From assembly GCA_015689645.1 (NCBI GenBank), contig WVSM01000011.1:19521-83520 (forward strand): a stretch of 64,000 bases of DNA, given 5' to 3'. Shown piece by piece: positions 34,593 to 43,343 of this stretch. Under the pieces are notes generated by a model. It ran no database searches, was not told the origin of the DNA, and saw only the letters and a list, made by a program, of their open reading frames with translations. Made by a program: the position numbers and the translations under genes. Position 1 is the first letter of the stretch, and every line of letters starts with the position of its first letter. Origin of the DNA: Rhodobacterales bacterium HKCCE4037 (lineage in GTDB: Bacteria; Pseudomonadota; Alphaproteobacteria; Rhodobacterales; Rhodobacteraceae).

Positions 34593-34643
34593 GTGACACG
34601 CATCCCAAGCCGCATTGATGAGGCCGCGCCATGCCGCGGCTGA
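34593..34643 (+). CDS. Possible leader ORF overlapping the cyclase start
   Basis: A 16-codon frame (GTG start, stop TGA at 34641-34643) preceded by AAGGGAG at good spacing. It runs across the ATG of the cyclase (34631) in another frame and ends 13 bases later, the geometry of translational coupling. The peptide has no recognisable features. It may be chance in GC-rich DNA. The remainder of 34428-34592 is presumably the divergent promoter region. Confidence 0.25.
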   Translation: MTRIPSRIDEAAPCRG

Positions 34644-36826
34644 CCCTTGCGCTCGGGCTGATCGTGACGCTCGCCATGGTGCTGCTGACGGCCTTTCCGC
34701 CGCCGATCCTCGACCGGGCGCGGGATGCGGTCTTCGACGGCTACCAACGCTCGGCCCCGCGCGCCTACGATCCGGAGGCGCCGGTCCACATCATCGACAT
34801 CGACGAGGCGGCGCTGGACGAATACGGCCAATGGCCCTGGCCGCGCAGCTACCTGGCGGAACTGACCGACCGGCTGTTCGAGCATGGCGCAGCGGCTGTG
34901 GGCTTCGACGTCCTGTTTCCGGAGCCGGACCGCACCTCGCCCGACCTGATCGTCGACAGCTGGGTGCGCTTCTCGGACCAGGTGCCGCCGGCCCTGCCGG
35001 ACCTCGGGCTTGAGCCGCATGATGCCCGCTTTGCCAACGCGATCCAGGGCCGCGCCGTGGTGCTGGCCATCGCGGGCGGCCTTGAGGGTGACGCGCCCGA
35101 ACCACTGGCAGGTTTCGCAGTGACGGGCGATGTGCCCACGACGCTGACCCGCTACCCGGCGGGCATCGGCAACCTACCGGAGCTGACCGCCGCAGCCATG
35201 GGGCTTGGCACCATCAGCCTTGGCCGCAACGAGGACGGGATCACGCGCACCGTTCCCATGGTCTCGGATTTCGGGGGCGTGCTGGTGCCGTCGCTTTCGG
35301 CCGAATTGCTGCGCGTGGCGCAGGGGGCGGGGGGGCACGTGCTGAAAACCTCGCAGGCTTCCGGCGAGATTTCGGGTGGCACGGTGGCGGCCACCGCCAT
35401 GCAAAGTGGCGCGCTGAGTTTCCCGCTGGAGGGCGACGGACGCTTCCGGATCTACTTCGCCGGCTACCAGCGCGAACGTATCACGCCGGTGGCCGATGTG
35501 CTGGAAACCGATGGCATCGACCCCGACCTGCAACAGCGCCTTGCCGGGCGGATCGTGCTGGTCGGGTCCTCCGCGCAGGGCCTGTTCGACATCCGCACCA
35601 CGCCGCTCGACGGGCAGATCGCGGGCGTCACGCTGCATGCCGAGATCATCGAACAGATCATCGCGCAAGATTTCCTGACACGGCCGGACTGGATGCGCGG
35701 GCTGGAGATCCTGATTGTGGCGCTGACAGGTATTCTTCTGACGATCTTCAACCGGCTGGAACGTCCGCTTCTGGGTCTCGCGGTCGCCGTCGGCTTCGGC
35801 GGCGGTTCGGTCGCGGGCGGGCTTCTGGGCTTCATGCAATGGGGCCTGCTCTACAGCCCGGTGATGGCAGTGCTGACGAGCGTGCTGGTCTATATCCCCG
35901 GCACCACACTGGGGTATCTGGCCAAGGAACGCGCACGCCGGTCGATCCGTGAACGGTTTTCCCGCTTCCTGCCGCCGCCGCTGATCGCCGAGATCGAGAA
36001 GAACCCGGCCGCCGCCCTCACGCCGGAAGGCGCCGAGCGCGACCTGACCGTCATCTTCGTGGACATGCGCGGCTTTTCCACGGCGACCGAGGGCATGCTG
36101 CCGGACCGCGTGGTGACGCTGGTCAACACCTTTCTGTCGGCGGTGGCCGAAACGCTGGTCGATCACGGCGCGACAATCGACAAGTTCATGGGGGACGCGG
36201 TGATGGCGTTCTGGAACGCGCCGATCATGCGCGACGACCACGCACGGGCGGCCCTTGGCGCCCTGAGCGCGATCAACGAGGCAGCGGAGCAGGCGAATTT
36301 CAACCTGACCTCGCAAGGGTTGCCGCGCATCAACCTCGGGATCGGGGTGAACACCGGCCCGGCCTCGGTCGGGCTGATGGGGTCCCGCGACCGGCTGTCC
36401 TATACCTGTATCGGGGACAGCGTGAACCTGGCCGCGCGGCTGGAGGGGCTGACCCGCATCTACGGCACGCGGAATTGCGTGGGTCCGATGACGGCGGCGG
36501 CCTGTCCGGAGCACCTGATTGCCGTGGGCCTCGACCTCGTCGCGGTAAAGGGGTTCATGAACGCTGTGGAGGTTTCGACCGTGCTGCCGCGCATGGCGGA
36601 CGGGTCGGAGGCCTTCGCGGCGGCTATGGATGCGGCGCGGGCGGCCTACGTGGCGCGGGATTGGGCGGCGGCAGAGGCAGGCTTCAAGAGGGTGGCCAAG
36701 CTGAACGCGCCGTTCTGCAACACGGCTTTGTTGGCACAGCTCTATCTCGACCGGATTGCCACCTATCGCGAAACGCCCCCGCCAGAGGACTGGACGGGGG
36801 CGTTCGTGGCGACGTCGAAGCGATAA
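34631..36826 (+). CDS. CHASE2-domain adenylate/guanylate cyclase
   Basis: A 731-residue membrane receptor. An N-terminal helix anchors a large periplasmic CHASE2 domain ('VHIIDIDEAALDEYGQWPWP', 'AAAVGFDVLFPEPDRTSPD', 'VLVGSSAQGLFDIRTTPLDG'). Three transmembrane helices follow at about 355-430, then a class III cyclase: metal Asp at about 473 in 'VIFVDMRGFSTATEG', the second metal Asp in 'IDKFMGDAVMAFWNAP', and 'CIGDSVNLAARLEGLTR' with transition-state Asn and Arg. Residues look complete, so it should be active. Substrate ATP is more likely than GTP. Confidence 0.93.
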   Translation: MPRLTLALGLIVTLAMVLLTAFPPPILDRARDAVFDGYQRSAPRAYDPEAPVHIIDIDEAALDEYGQWPWPRSYLAELTDRLFEHGAAAVGFDVLFPEPDRTSPDLIVDSWVRFSDQVPPALPDLGLEPHDARFANAIQGRAVVLAIAGGLEGDAPEPLAGFAVTGDVPTTLTRYPAGIGNLPELTAAAMGLGTISLGRNEDGITRTVPMVSDFGGVLVPSLSAELLRVAQGAGGHVLKTSQASGEISGGTVAATAMQSGALSFPLEGDGRFRIYFAGYQRERITPVADVLETDGIDPDLQQRLAGRIVLVGSSAQGLFDIRTTPLDGQIAGVTLHAEIIEQIIAQDFLTRPDWMRGLEILIVALTGILLTIFNRLERPLLGLAVAVGFGGGSVAGGLLGFMQWGLLYSPVMAVLTSVLVYIPGTTLGYLAKERARRSIRERFSRFLPPPLIAEIEKNPAAALTPEGAERDLTVIFVDMRGFSTATEGMLPDRVVTLVNTFLSAVAETLVDHGATIDKFMGDAVMAFWNAPIMRDDHARAALGALSAINEAAEQANFNLTSQGLPRINLGIGVNTGPASVGLMGSRDRLSYTCIGDSVNLAARLEGLTRIYGTRNCVGPMTAAACPEHLIAVGLDLVAVKGFMNAVEVSTVLPRMADGSEAFAAAMDAARAAYVARDWAAAEAGFKRVAKLNAPFCNTALLAQLYLDRIATYRETPPPEDWTGAFVATSKR

Positions 36827-36859
36827 AGGTATTTGCGGGCAGCGACTGCCGCCGGGTCC

Positions 36860-37639
36860 TTATCCTTCATTGTAGAAGAAATCGTCTTCCGTCAGCCATT
36901 CGATCAGGTCGTCGAAAGTGAAATCGTCGTCGAAGAGGTCGGGGTCGAACTCCTCACCGGTGGTGGAGACGGGGCCACGGTCAGACGGGTTCGGGTTGCC
37001 GACGCCCGAGCCGAGGCCGGTGCCACCGCCGCCGCGCGGGATGCCGTCGATCAGTTCGAGAACGCGGGCGAGGAAGGTGGGGTTGATGCGACCGATGTAG
37101 CCGTCTTCGGTCAGCACGCCGCCCTGGCGGCTGGTGCAGAACCGACGGCCTGCGCTGTTGGTCAGGCAGAGCTGTTCGCCGGCGAGGAAGATCGTGATCG
37201 TCTCACCGCTTGCATGGATGACGAGCGCCGACGAGCCTCGGATGCCGATGGTCGCCGTGGGCGTCGCCACGGTGGCGGGCTGTTCGCGGCTGAGCGTGCC
37301 GCCGATGAAGCGCAGCGCGCCTTCGGTCATCTGTAGGCCGATCTGGCCGGAGCCGTTCGGGTTGAATACGAATTGGTCGAGCACGATGGTCGTGTTCGGC
37401 GCGAGGCTGAGCGTGGTCTGATCGACGAAAAGGATCTGCCCGCGGCCGGAGGCCGACGAGGCGATGCGTTCATCCTGCACCACGCCGGTGCCGAGGCCGA
37501 GCGCGCGAGTGGCGCCGCCGGGCGGGGTGCCGCGCAGCGTTGGCTCCTGGCTTGCCACGGTGCCGATGTTCTGGGCGGCGGCGGGCAGGGTGAGGGCGAA
37601 GGTGATAAAGACGGTAATGAGAAATGATTTCAATGGCAT
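36860..37639 (-). CDS. Exported FecR-domain protein
   Basis: A 259-residue protein with a signal peptide cleaved about residue 22 ('LTLPAAAQN') and a FecR domain ('GTGVVQDERIASSASGRGQI', 'SLAPNTTIVLDQFVFNPN', 'GGTLSREQPATVATPTATIG'). The tail is glycine-rich then strongly acidic ('DPDLFDDDFTFDDLIEWLTE'). It faces the cyclase gene tail-to-tail (33 bp) and is transcribed after the TPR/barrel gene (3 bp spacing). Exported FecR proteins often accompany CHASE2 cyclases; a periplasmic ligand or partner role is inferred. Confidence 0.85.
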   Translation of the reverse strand: MPLKSFLITVFITFALTLPAAAQNIGTVASQEPTLRGTPPGGATRALGLGTGVVQDERIASSASGRGQILFVDQTTLSLAPNTTIVLDQFVFNPNGSGQIGLQMTEGALRFIGGTLSREQPATVATPTATIGIRGSSALVIHASGETITIFLAGEQLCLTNSAGRRFCTSRQGGVLTEDGYIGRINPTFLARVLELIDGIPRGGGGTGLGSGVGNPNPSDRGPVSTTGEEFDPDLFDDDFTFDDLIEWLTEDDFFYNEG

Positions 37640-37642
37640 GGT

Positions 37643-38878
37643 CTAAAACTCCCAGCCGAGTTGAATGGAGAAAACCTGTTCGTCGGTCGATGGCGGGAAG
37701 CCATTTTCGATCTCCCGCGTAAGGTGTGCATAGGCGGTTTCAACGTAGATGTCTTCGTAGACGAAGGCCCGCAGGAAGGCGCCGAAGCTCTGCTCTTCGA
37801 TTGCGACCGACGTGAACTCGCTTTCACGGTCGATGCGCTCCAGCTCGGCGAAGCCGCCGACGACCCAGCGGTTCGGCAGCACGTTGAAATCGGGGTTGAA
37901 CGCGTGTTGCGCGCTCAGCCGCACGCCGGCGATGCCGGTGGTGAAGGGTGAGAAGAAGGCCGGGAGATCGACCTCGCGCTGCTCCTCGACCCAGGCCGAC
38001 AGGCGGAAACGCGTGTCGCGAGAGGGGCGGTAGGACAGGCCGACCGAGGCCTCGTGGAACTCGAAATCCGCGCCGAATTCGTCGATCGCATTGGCGCGAC
38101 CGAATTGCAGGTCGGCGTAGGCTGTAAAGCGTTCGTTGATCGGGTTCTGGTAGGCTGCACCGAGGGCGACGGAGGTGTAACTGATGTTCAACACCGGATC
38201 GCGGTCGAGCCATTCAAGCTCGATATAGGGCTGCAGGCGGGGGCCGTAAGCATCGCCCGAGATGCGGAATTCTGGGCCGGTGCGGACGCGCAGGTTCTGG
38301 CGCGCGTTGAGGCTGCCGTCGTCGGGCTGGTAGTTGGTGTAGGCGAATTCGCTGACCCACATCGTCACGTTCGCGTCGCCAAGGTCGAAGCGGTAATCGA
38401 GGTTGGCGTTGAAGAATGCGCCGTTCTCGCCGCTTTCCTGCGGGAAGGCGAGGCCGGCCTCGATGCGGCCGTCAAGCTCGGTTCCGTCGCCGCGTTCGGT
38501 GCTCTCTTCCTGGTAGCGGGCGACGCGGGCGGCCTGGTCTGGGCTGAGCGTACCCGAGGCCTGCGCGGCAGCGAGATGATAGTCGGCCACGGCGTAGGAG
38601 CCGAGGGCGAAATAGGCGATGGCCAGTTCGACGCGGGCGGCGGTGTTGGTGGGCTCGAGATCGACGAGCCGTTCGAGCGTCGCCGCGGCCCCCTCGAAAT
38701 CGCGCATCTGCACGGAGAGCTGCGCGTAGCGTTGCATCAGGCTGCGGTTGGCGGGATCGGCCAGCATCTGCTGGAACACGGCGGCGCGTTCGGCCTCAAG
38801 CGCGGTGCTTTGAGCGGCCAGCGGAGTGGCGAAAAGGGCAAGAGCCGCCACGGAGGCGAGAAGGGGGGCGCGAAACAT
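37643..38878 (-). CDS. Exported TPR plus outer-membrane beta-barrel protein
   Basis: A 411-residue exported protein. A signal peptide ends at 'ATPLAAQS'; about 100 residues of TPR-like helices follow ('LMQRYAQLSVQMRDFEGAAA', 'NTAARVELAIAYFALGSYAV'). The rest is a run of alternating amphipathic strands closing with 'EQVFSIQLGWEF', an aromatic C-terminus typical of outer-membrane barrels. The layout resembles the DUF560/Slam-type surface assembly proteins. Start 38878 gives a sound signal peptide. It forms an operon with the FecR gene. Confidence 0.8.
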   Translation of the reverse strand: MFRAPLLASVAALALFATPLAAQSTALEAERAAVFQQMLADPANRSLMQRYAQLSVQMRDFEGAAATLERLVDLEPTNTAARVELAIAYFALGSYAVADYHLAAAQASGTLSPDQAARVARYQEESTERGDGTELDGRIEAGLAFPQESGENGAFFNANLDYRFDLGDANVTMWVSEFAYTNYQPDDGSLNARQNLRVRTGPEFRISGDAYGPRLQPYIELEWLDRDPVLNISYTSVALGAAYQNPINERFTAYADLQFGRANAIDEFGADFEFHEASVGLSYRPSRDTRFRLSAWVEEQREVDLPAFFSPFTTGIAGVRLSAQHAFNPDFNVLPNRWVVGGFAELERIDRESEFTSVAIEEQSFGAFLRAFVYEDIYVETAYAHLTREIENGFPPSTDEQVFSIQLGWEF

Positions 38879-39028
38879 GGGGGTCAGCCTCGGCAATAAA
38901 ATCAAATCTGAACGCGATAACGCTAAACCGCGCGACGCCCTCGTTCAATCAGCGCGCCCAGGACAGGCGCGGGTCACGTCGATCAATGCGTCTTTGCGGC
39001 AACGGTTCGAGAGCAGGTGCGCGGATCG

Positions 39029-39925
39029 TCACTCGCCCAGTTTGGCATGCACCTCGTCGAGGTCGATCTCGCCGATGGGCCTCTTGTTCGCCGGGTTCTC
39101 GAAATCGTATTTGAACAGCTCGAAATCGCGTTTGTAGATCTCGTAGACGAGATGCATCGACAGGTCGTCGAAATAAGCTTCGACCGGATGCGCGCGCTTG
39201 GGGCCGTGGCCTTCGCTTTCGTTGAAGCGCGGCACGTCCTTCAGCTTGATCGGGTGGGCATTTTCCGTAGCGTCCAGAACGTCTTGCATCCCGTCGTTGA
39301 AGCTCTCGGTCCAGAAGATCTTGTCATACCGTCCGCCGTTCACGACGAAAGTCGAAACATGGCCGGACATGGCAGACCAGTGAATGTCGGGGTCCATGGG
39401 ACGGCGCCAGCGGATGGTGTCGCGGGCGAACAGGAGAAAGCGGCGGAAGCTGGCGATCTGGTCGAAGTCGCCCTTGCCGTCATCGCCGCCCACCTCGATC
39501 CCGTATTTCTGGATCAGCAGCGGAACGAGGTTGCCGCGATAGCGTTTGCCGTTGCGCTGGATGCCGCAGATCTTGTCGAAAAACGACGACAGGATACGGG
39601 TGTAGGGATTGCGCACACAGGTGAATGCGTAGCTTTTGTTGGCTTTCACGTTCTTGGAAATGACCGGCTGGCTTTCATCGAAGGCCCATTTGTGCATCCC
39701 GGCCTTGGCGTCGTGGATGTCGCCATCGAAAAATTCACCGTTGTCGGTGTAATACATGATCTGGCCGATGGTAGAGCAGGCGCATTTGGGCACCACGCGG
39801 TACACCATGCTTTCGCTCGTCGTCATCCAGGTACCCGGAAAACCCATCTGCCCGCCACTCTCGTTTTCGCCCGGTTCGTGCACCGGGTCTTGATGCAGCC
39901 AATTTACAAAGAAATGGTGTCGCAT
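39029..39925 (-). CDS. Sulfotransferase family protein (type 2)
   Basis: A 298-residue PAPS-dependent sulfotransferase. The 5'-phosphosulfate loop is 'VVPKCACSTIGQIMYY' (residues 46-52 core) and the 3'-phosphate site 'CVRNPYTRILSSFFDK' (105-110 core). The family sulfates carbohydrates. The start at 39925 is chosen because earlier codons would run into the divergent gene; no strong ribosome-binding site is visible. Head-to-head placement with a GT14 glycosyltransferase suggests both modify one surface glycan, which is inferred. Confidence 0.9.
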   Translation of the reverse strand: MRHHFFVNWLHQDPVHEPGENESGGQMGFPGTWMTTSESMVYRVVPKCACSTIGQIMYYTDNGEFFDGDIHDAKAGMHKWAFDESQPVISKNVKANKSYAFTCVRNPYTRILSSFFDKICGIQRNGKRYRGNLVPLLIQKYGIEVGGDDGKGDFDQIASFRRFLLFARDTIRWRRPMDPDIHWSAMSGHVSTFVVNGGRYDKIFWTESFNDGMQDVLDATENAHPIKLKDVPRFNESEGHGPKRAHPVEAYFDDLSMHLVYEIYKRDFELFKYDFENPANKRPIGEIDLDEVHAKLGE

Positions 39926-39938
39926 CAACGCACATAAT

Positions 39939-39959
39939 TTATTAAGAGTAGGATAATAA
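39939..39959. promoter_or_regulatory. AT-rich inverted repeat between divergent genes
   Basis: TTATTA (39939-39944) and TAATAA (39954-39959) flank nine bases in the 62-bp region shared by the sulfotransferase and GT14 genes. It is the most AT-rich spot nearby and could hold both promoters or one operator. No known family is matched. Confidence 0.3.
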
Positions 39960-39987
39960 GCCTCAACAAGCGGCAAACGTTTCGAGC

Positions 39988-41565
39988 ATGGCAAAAATCG
40001 CCTTCATTCTCCTGTGCCACAAGGATGCCCCCAGCATCATCCAGCAGGCCGAGCGTCTTACGGCGACGGGCGACTATGTCTCGATCCATTTCGATGCCCG
40101 CGCCAAGCCCGCCGATTTCGCCGCGATTACCGAAGCATTGCAGGACAATGCCGGCGTTACCTTCGCCACCAAGCGCATCAAGTGCGGCTGGGGGGAATGG
40201 AGCCTCGTGCAGGCCACCCTGCACGCGGTGGAGGCCGCCGTTGCGGCCTTCCCGAAGGCCACCCATTTCTACATGCTGTCGGGCGATTGCGCCGCGGTCA
40301 AATCGGCGACCTATGCGCATCGGTTTCTCGACGCGCGGGACGTCGATTACGTTGAAAGCTTCGATTTCTTCAATTCGAACTGGATCAAGACCGGTTTCAA
40401 GGGCGAGCGGCTGTATTACCGCCACTGGTTCAACGAACGGCAACGCAAGTGGCTGTTCTACACTTCGTTCAACCTGCAACGGAAACTGCGGCTGGAGCGC
40501 AAGATCCCCGAAGACATCCAGGTGATGATCGGCTCGCAATGGTGGTGCCTGCGCCGCCGCACCATCGAGGCGATCCTCGATTTCTGCCGCGAACGGCCCG
40601 ATGTCCTGAGGTTCTTCCGCACCACGTGGATCCCGGACGAGACGTTCTTCCAGACGCTGGTGCGCCACCTGGTTCCGAGCCGCGAGATCGAAAGCCGCAC
40701 GCTGACCTTCAAGATGTTCAGCGACTACGGCATGCCAGTGACCTTCTACAACGACCAGTACGACCTGCTGATCAGCCAGGATTTCCTGTTCGCGCGCAAG
40801 ATCTCGCCCGAGGCCTACTTGTTGAAACAACGGTTGGGTGCGCTGTGGAATTCCGACCGGAAGGACTTTGCCACCTCCCAGGAGGGGCCAAAGCTGCATG
40901 CCTTCCTCACCGGGCGCGGCCGGGTCGGCAAACGCTTCGGCACAAGGTTCTGGGAGCGGGAAAGCACGCTGGGGGCGGACCGCGACCTCTACATGCTGGT
41001 GTGCAAGAAATGGCATGTTGCCAAGCGGTTGCTGAAGGCGTCCTCCGACAAGCTCGGGGTGAAGGGCATCGAGTACCTGTTCGACGAGGCCAGCTGCCGC
41101 GTGCCACATCTCGGCGGGATCGAACGGACGCTGGAAAAGCGCAACCGCCACCGTCGGGCGCTGATGCGGATGCTGTTCGACTATTACGGGACCGAACGGC
41201 TGATGATCTGCCTCGACCCCGCGAACCTGGACCTGATGCGCGATTTCATGTCGGACCGGGCCAATGCCCGCATTCTCGAATTGCAGTGCAATTTCGACGA
41301 TCAATACCTTGTGGGCCATGCCCACCGCGTCGGGCTGGCGACCGAGGATACGCCGGGCGAGGTGATCCAACGGATGCTTCCGACGCTTCGCCACGAGTTC
41401 CTCGATGAGCAGGGCGCGATCCGGGAGGCGGAGTTTGCGGACCATTGGCGCCTGAAGGAGGGTCGGTCGGCCGACGAAAACGGCGCGGTGCTTGCGGAAT
41501 TCTTCGGGATCGACCACGGCGTCGGCAAGGAACTGGCACAGACCCCGCATTTGTTTGCCGATTGA
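39988..41565 (+). CDS. GT14-family (core-2/I-branching-like) glycosyltransferase
   Basis: A 525-residue protein. The first 260 residues are a Core-2/I-branching beta-1,6-N-acetylglucosaminyltransferase-like domain ('IAFILLCHKDAPSIIQQAER', 'YVSIHFDARAKPADF', 'HFYMLSGDCAAVKS', 'IGSQWWCLRRRTIEAILDF', 'TWIPDETFFQTLVRHL'). The C-terminal half is an extra domain typical of Rhodobacteraceae homologues. It presumably adds a sugar branch to an envelope or exopolysaccharide. No signal peptide or membrane helix is seen, so it acts in the cytosol or peripherally. Confidence 0.88.
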   Translation: MAKIAFILLCHKDAPSIIQQAERLTATGDYVSIHFDARAKPADFAAITEALQDNAGVTFATKRIKCGWGEWSLVQATLHAVEAAVAAFPKATHFYMLSGDCAAVKSATYAHRFLDARDVDYVESFDFFNSNWIKTGFKGERLYYRHWFNERQRKWLFYTSFNLQRKLRLERKIPEDIQVMIGSQWWCLRRRTIEAILDFCRERPDVLRFFRTTWIPDETFFQTLVRHLVPSREIESRTLTFKMFSDYGMPVTFYNDQYDLLISQDFLFARKISPEAYLLKQRLGALWNSDRKDFATSQEGPKLHAFLTGRGRVGKRFGTRFWERESTLGADRDLYMLVCKKWHVAKRLLKASSDKLGVKGIEYLFDEASCRVPHLGGIERTLEKRNRHRRALMRMLFDYYGTERLMICLDPANLDLMRDFMSDRANARILELQCNFDDQYLVGHAHRVGLATEDTPGEVIQRMLPTLRHEFLDEQGAIREAEFADHWRLKEGRSADENGAVLAEFFGIDHGVGKELAQTPHLFAD

Positions 41566-41697
41566 GCATGGCGCACAAACGTGGGACCCGGTTATGCGCT
41601 TCGGCCATGCGGCCCGAAGACGTGCAAGGCGCATGGACGGGGGAACCGGTTTGTGTGTTCCGTCCGTGCGACGGAGAAAGCGACGAGGAGAGCCGCG

Positions 41698-42081
41698 ATG
41701 GCATATGCTTATGACGACCAGAACATCTTCGCGAAGATCCTGCGTGGAGAGATCCCGAACGATACGGTTGCGGAGACCGAGCATACCCTGGCCTTCAACG
41801 ACATCTACCCGCAAGCGCCGGTGCATGTGCTGGTGATCCCGAAGGGGCCTTACGTGTGTTTCGACCATTTCGCGGCCGAAGCCTCGGACGCGGAGATTGC
41901 CGATTTCCACCGCGTCGCGGCGAAGATCTGCGCCGATCTGGGCGTCGCGCCCGGTGACGGCGGGAAGGGCTATCGCACGATTTCCAACGCGGGCGAGCAT
42001 CCAGTGCAAGAGGTGCCGCATTACCACATGCATATCCTCGGCGGACGGCCGCTCGGGCGGATGCTGCAGAAGACGGACTGA
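41698..42081 (+). CDS. HIT-family nucleotide hydrolase
   Basis: A 127-residue histidine-triad protein (HINT branch). 'NIFAKILRGEIPNDTVAETE' starts the fold, and the triad His-x-His-x-His sits in 'VPHYHMHILGGRPLG'. Such proteins hydrolyse purine phosphoramidates; the cellular role is often unclear. GAGGAG precedes the 41698 ATG, and the upstream in-frame extension lacks coding character. Normal length. Confidence 0.94.
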   Translation: MAYAYDDQNIFAKILRGEIPNDTVAETEHTLAFNDIYPQAPVHVLVIPKGPYVCFDHFAAEASDAEIADFHRVAAKICADLGVAPGDGGKGYRTISNAGEHPVQEVPHYHMHILGGRPLGRMLQKTD

Positions 42082-42138
42082 AAACGGAACTCCCTGACTG
42101 GCTGTCGGTTGAGTCTTCAACCCCACGGAGGCCGACCC

Positions 42139-42357
42139 ATGTCCAACAAGACGCGCCGCGACACCAACATCGTCAAGTCGACCGATGAGGATGAGGCGCA
42201 CAAGCTCGATACGCCGTCGGAAAAGGTGACAACCGGGTTGCCGTCGACCGGCGAGGGCGCGTCCGCCCGTCAGTATCTGTCCGATACCGCTCCGAAACAG
42301 GGCGAGACCCCGCGCAAGCACGACAAGGCCCCTCACAAGGACGAGGATGACGCCTAG
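42139..42357 (+). CDS. Small hydrophilic protein of unknown function
   Basis: A 72-residue, highly charged protein ('IVKSTDEDEAHKLDTPSEKV', 'APKQGETPRKHDKAPHKDED') with no hydrophobic segment, probably disordered. ACGGAGG lies ahead of the 42139 ATG. I do not recognise the family. It stands alone between the HIT and zinc-finger genes. A stress-related or nucleic-acid-associated role would be guesswork. Confidence 0.6.
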   Translation: MSNKTRRDTNIVKSTDEDEAHKLDTPSEKVTTGLPSTGEGASARQYLSDTAPKQGETPRKHDKAPHKDEDDA

Positions 42358-42425
42358 GGCGGTCTTGCCCGTGCAATCACAAGGTGCGATAGAAAAGCTG
42401 GATTTGCCGCAAGGATGACCGACGG

Positions 42426-42608
42426 ATGAGCATCGACGCACCGGAAACCGAGATCGTGGAACAGTGGCGCGTGGCCTGTGACGGTGGCGAAGGGGCGCTG
42501 GGGCATCCGCGCGTCTGGCTGTCGTTGAGCCGCACGACCGGCGAGGTCGAATGCGGCTATTGCGACAAGAAGTTCTTGCACCGGGATTTCGCTGAACAGG
42601 CGAAGTGA
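42426..42608 (+). CDS. Zinc-finger CHCC-type protein
   Basis: A 60-residue zf-CHCC protein, related to the mitochondrial complex I subunit NDUFS6. The ligands are Cys in 'RVACDGGEG', His in 'LGHPRVWL', and the pair in '[10 protein letters not shown]'. Alphaproteobacterial homologues are thought to contribute to complex I assembly, although no nuo genes are in the window. Its stop overlaps the start of the next gene (TGATG). Confidence 0.88.
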   Translation: MSIDAPETEIVEQWRVACDGGEGALGHPRVWLSLSRTTGEVECGYCDKKFLHRDFAEQAK

Positions 42609-43270
42609 TGCGTCGTGTGTGGCGTTGGATGGGCCGCCTCTTCGGGGCGGCTTTCGCGCTTCTGGCCATGTACTTTCTGGCGGCCGCGATTGGCGGGTTG
42701 CTGCCGGGGCGCATGGCGGAGATTGCACCCGGTGACGACATGGAGATCGGGTTGCTGTTCGGGCCGATCCACGTGGATTTCCTGTTGCCGGCCGATGCGC
42801 GGACGCGTGCGGCGATGGGCTTCGCTTCGGCGGCGGGGGTGCCGGTGGATGAGCCAAGGGTGGAGCATTTCATCGTCGGCTGGGGCGCGCGGGACTTCTA
42901 CACGACGGCAGGCACCTATGCCGATATCACCCTTGGGGCGACGGCGCGGGCGGTGACGGGGGATGCCTCGGTCCTGCGAGTGGACGTGGCCGGTGCGATC
43001 CCGGCCTCGTTCAATTATCCGCGCCTGCGGCTGAGCGCGGCGCAATACGAGGCGCTGCTGGATCAGATCGTGGCCACCGTCGATGGTCCGCCGCTGTTGG
43101 GTGTGGGTTTCACGGGGACGGACGGGTTCGTCGAGGCGGAGGGGCGGTTCCACATCTTCCGCACCTGCAACACCTGGGTGGGCCGCGTCTTGCGCGGCGC
43201 GGGCATCGACGCGGGGACCTGGACGCCAACGCCCTACAGCCTCCGGTTGGCGTTGTGGCGGATGGGGTGA
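42608..43270 (+). CDS. TIGR02117/DUF2459 family protein
   Basis: A 220-residue protein with an N-terminal membrane anchor ('LFGAAFALLAMYFLAAAIG') and a domain typical for DUF2459: 'IGLLFGPIHVDFLLP', 'FIVGWGARDFYTTAGTYADI', 'FHIFRTCNTWVGRVLRGAGI'. The conserved His, Asp and 'TCN.W' Cys resemble papain-like amidases, though activity is unproven. The start may be ATG 42608 or the GTG one codon earlier. Coupled to the zinc-finger gene. Confidence 0.82.
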   Translation: MRRVWRWMGRLFGAAFALLAMYFLAAAIGGLLPGRMAEIAPGDDMEIGLLFGPIHVDFLLPADARTRAAMGFASAAGVPVDEPRVEHFIVGWGARDFYTTAGTYADITLGATARAVTGDASVLRVDVAGAIPASFNYPRLRLSAAQYEALLDQIVATVDGPPLLGVGFTGTDGFVEAEGRFHIFRTCNTWVGRVLRGAGIDAGTWTPTPYSLRLALWRMG

Positions 43271-43343
43271 AATCCCGGTCGCGGCCCATGGCGTGACAGG
43301 CTAGAACAGGCGCAGAACCAGTGGACGCGAGGGGTCAGGCATC

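Noticed and set aside
32794..34677. 627-codon minus-strand frame across the CNBD genes
   Set aside because: It overlaps two genes with clear domains in other frames, and its product is Arg/Pro/His-rich with no recognisable feature.
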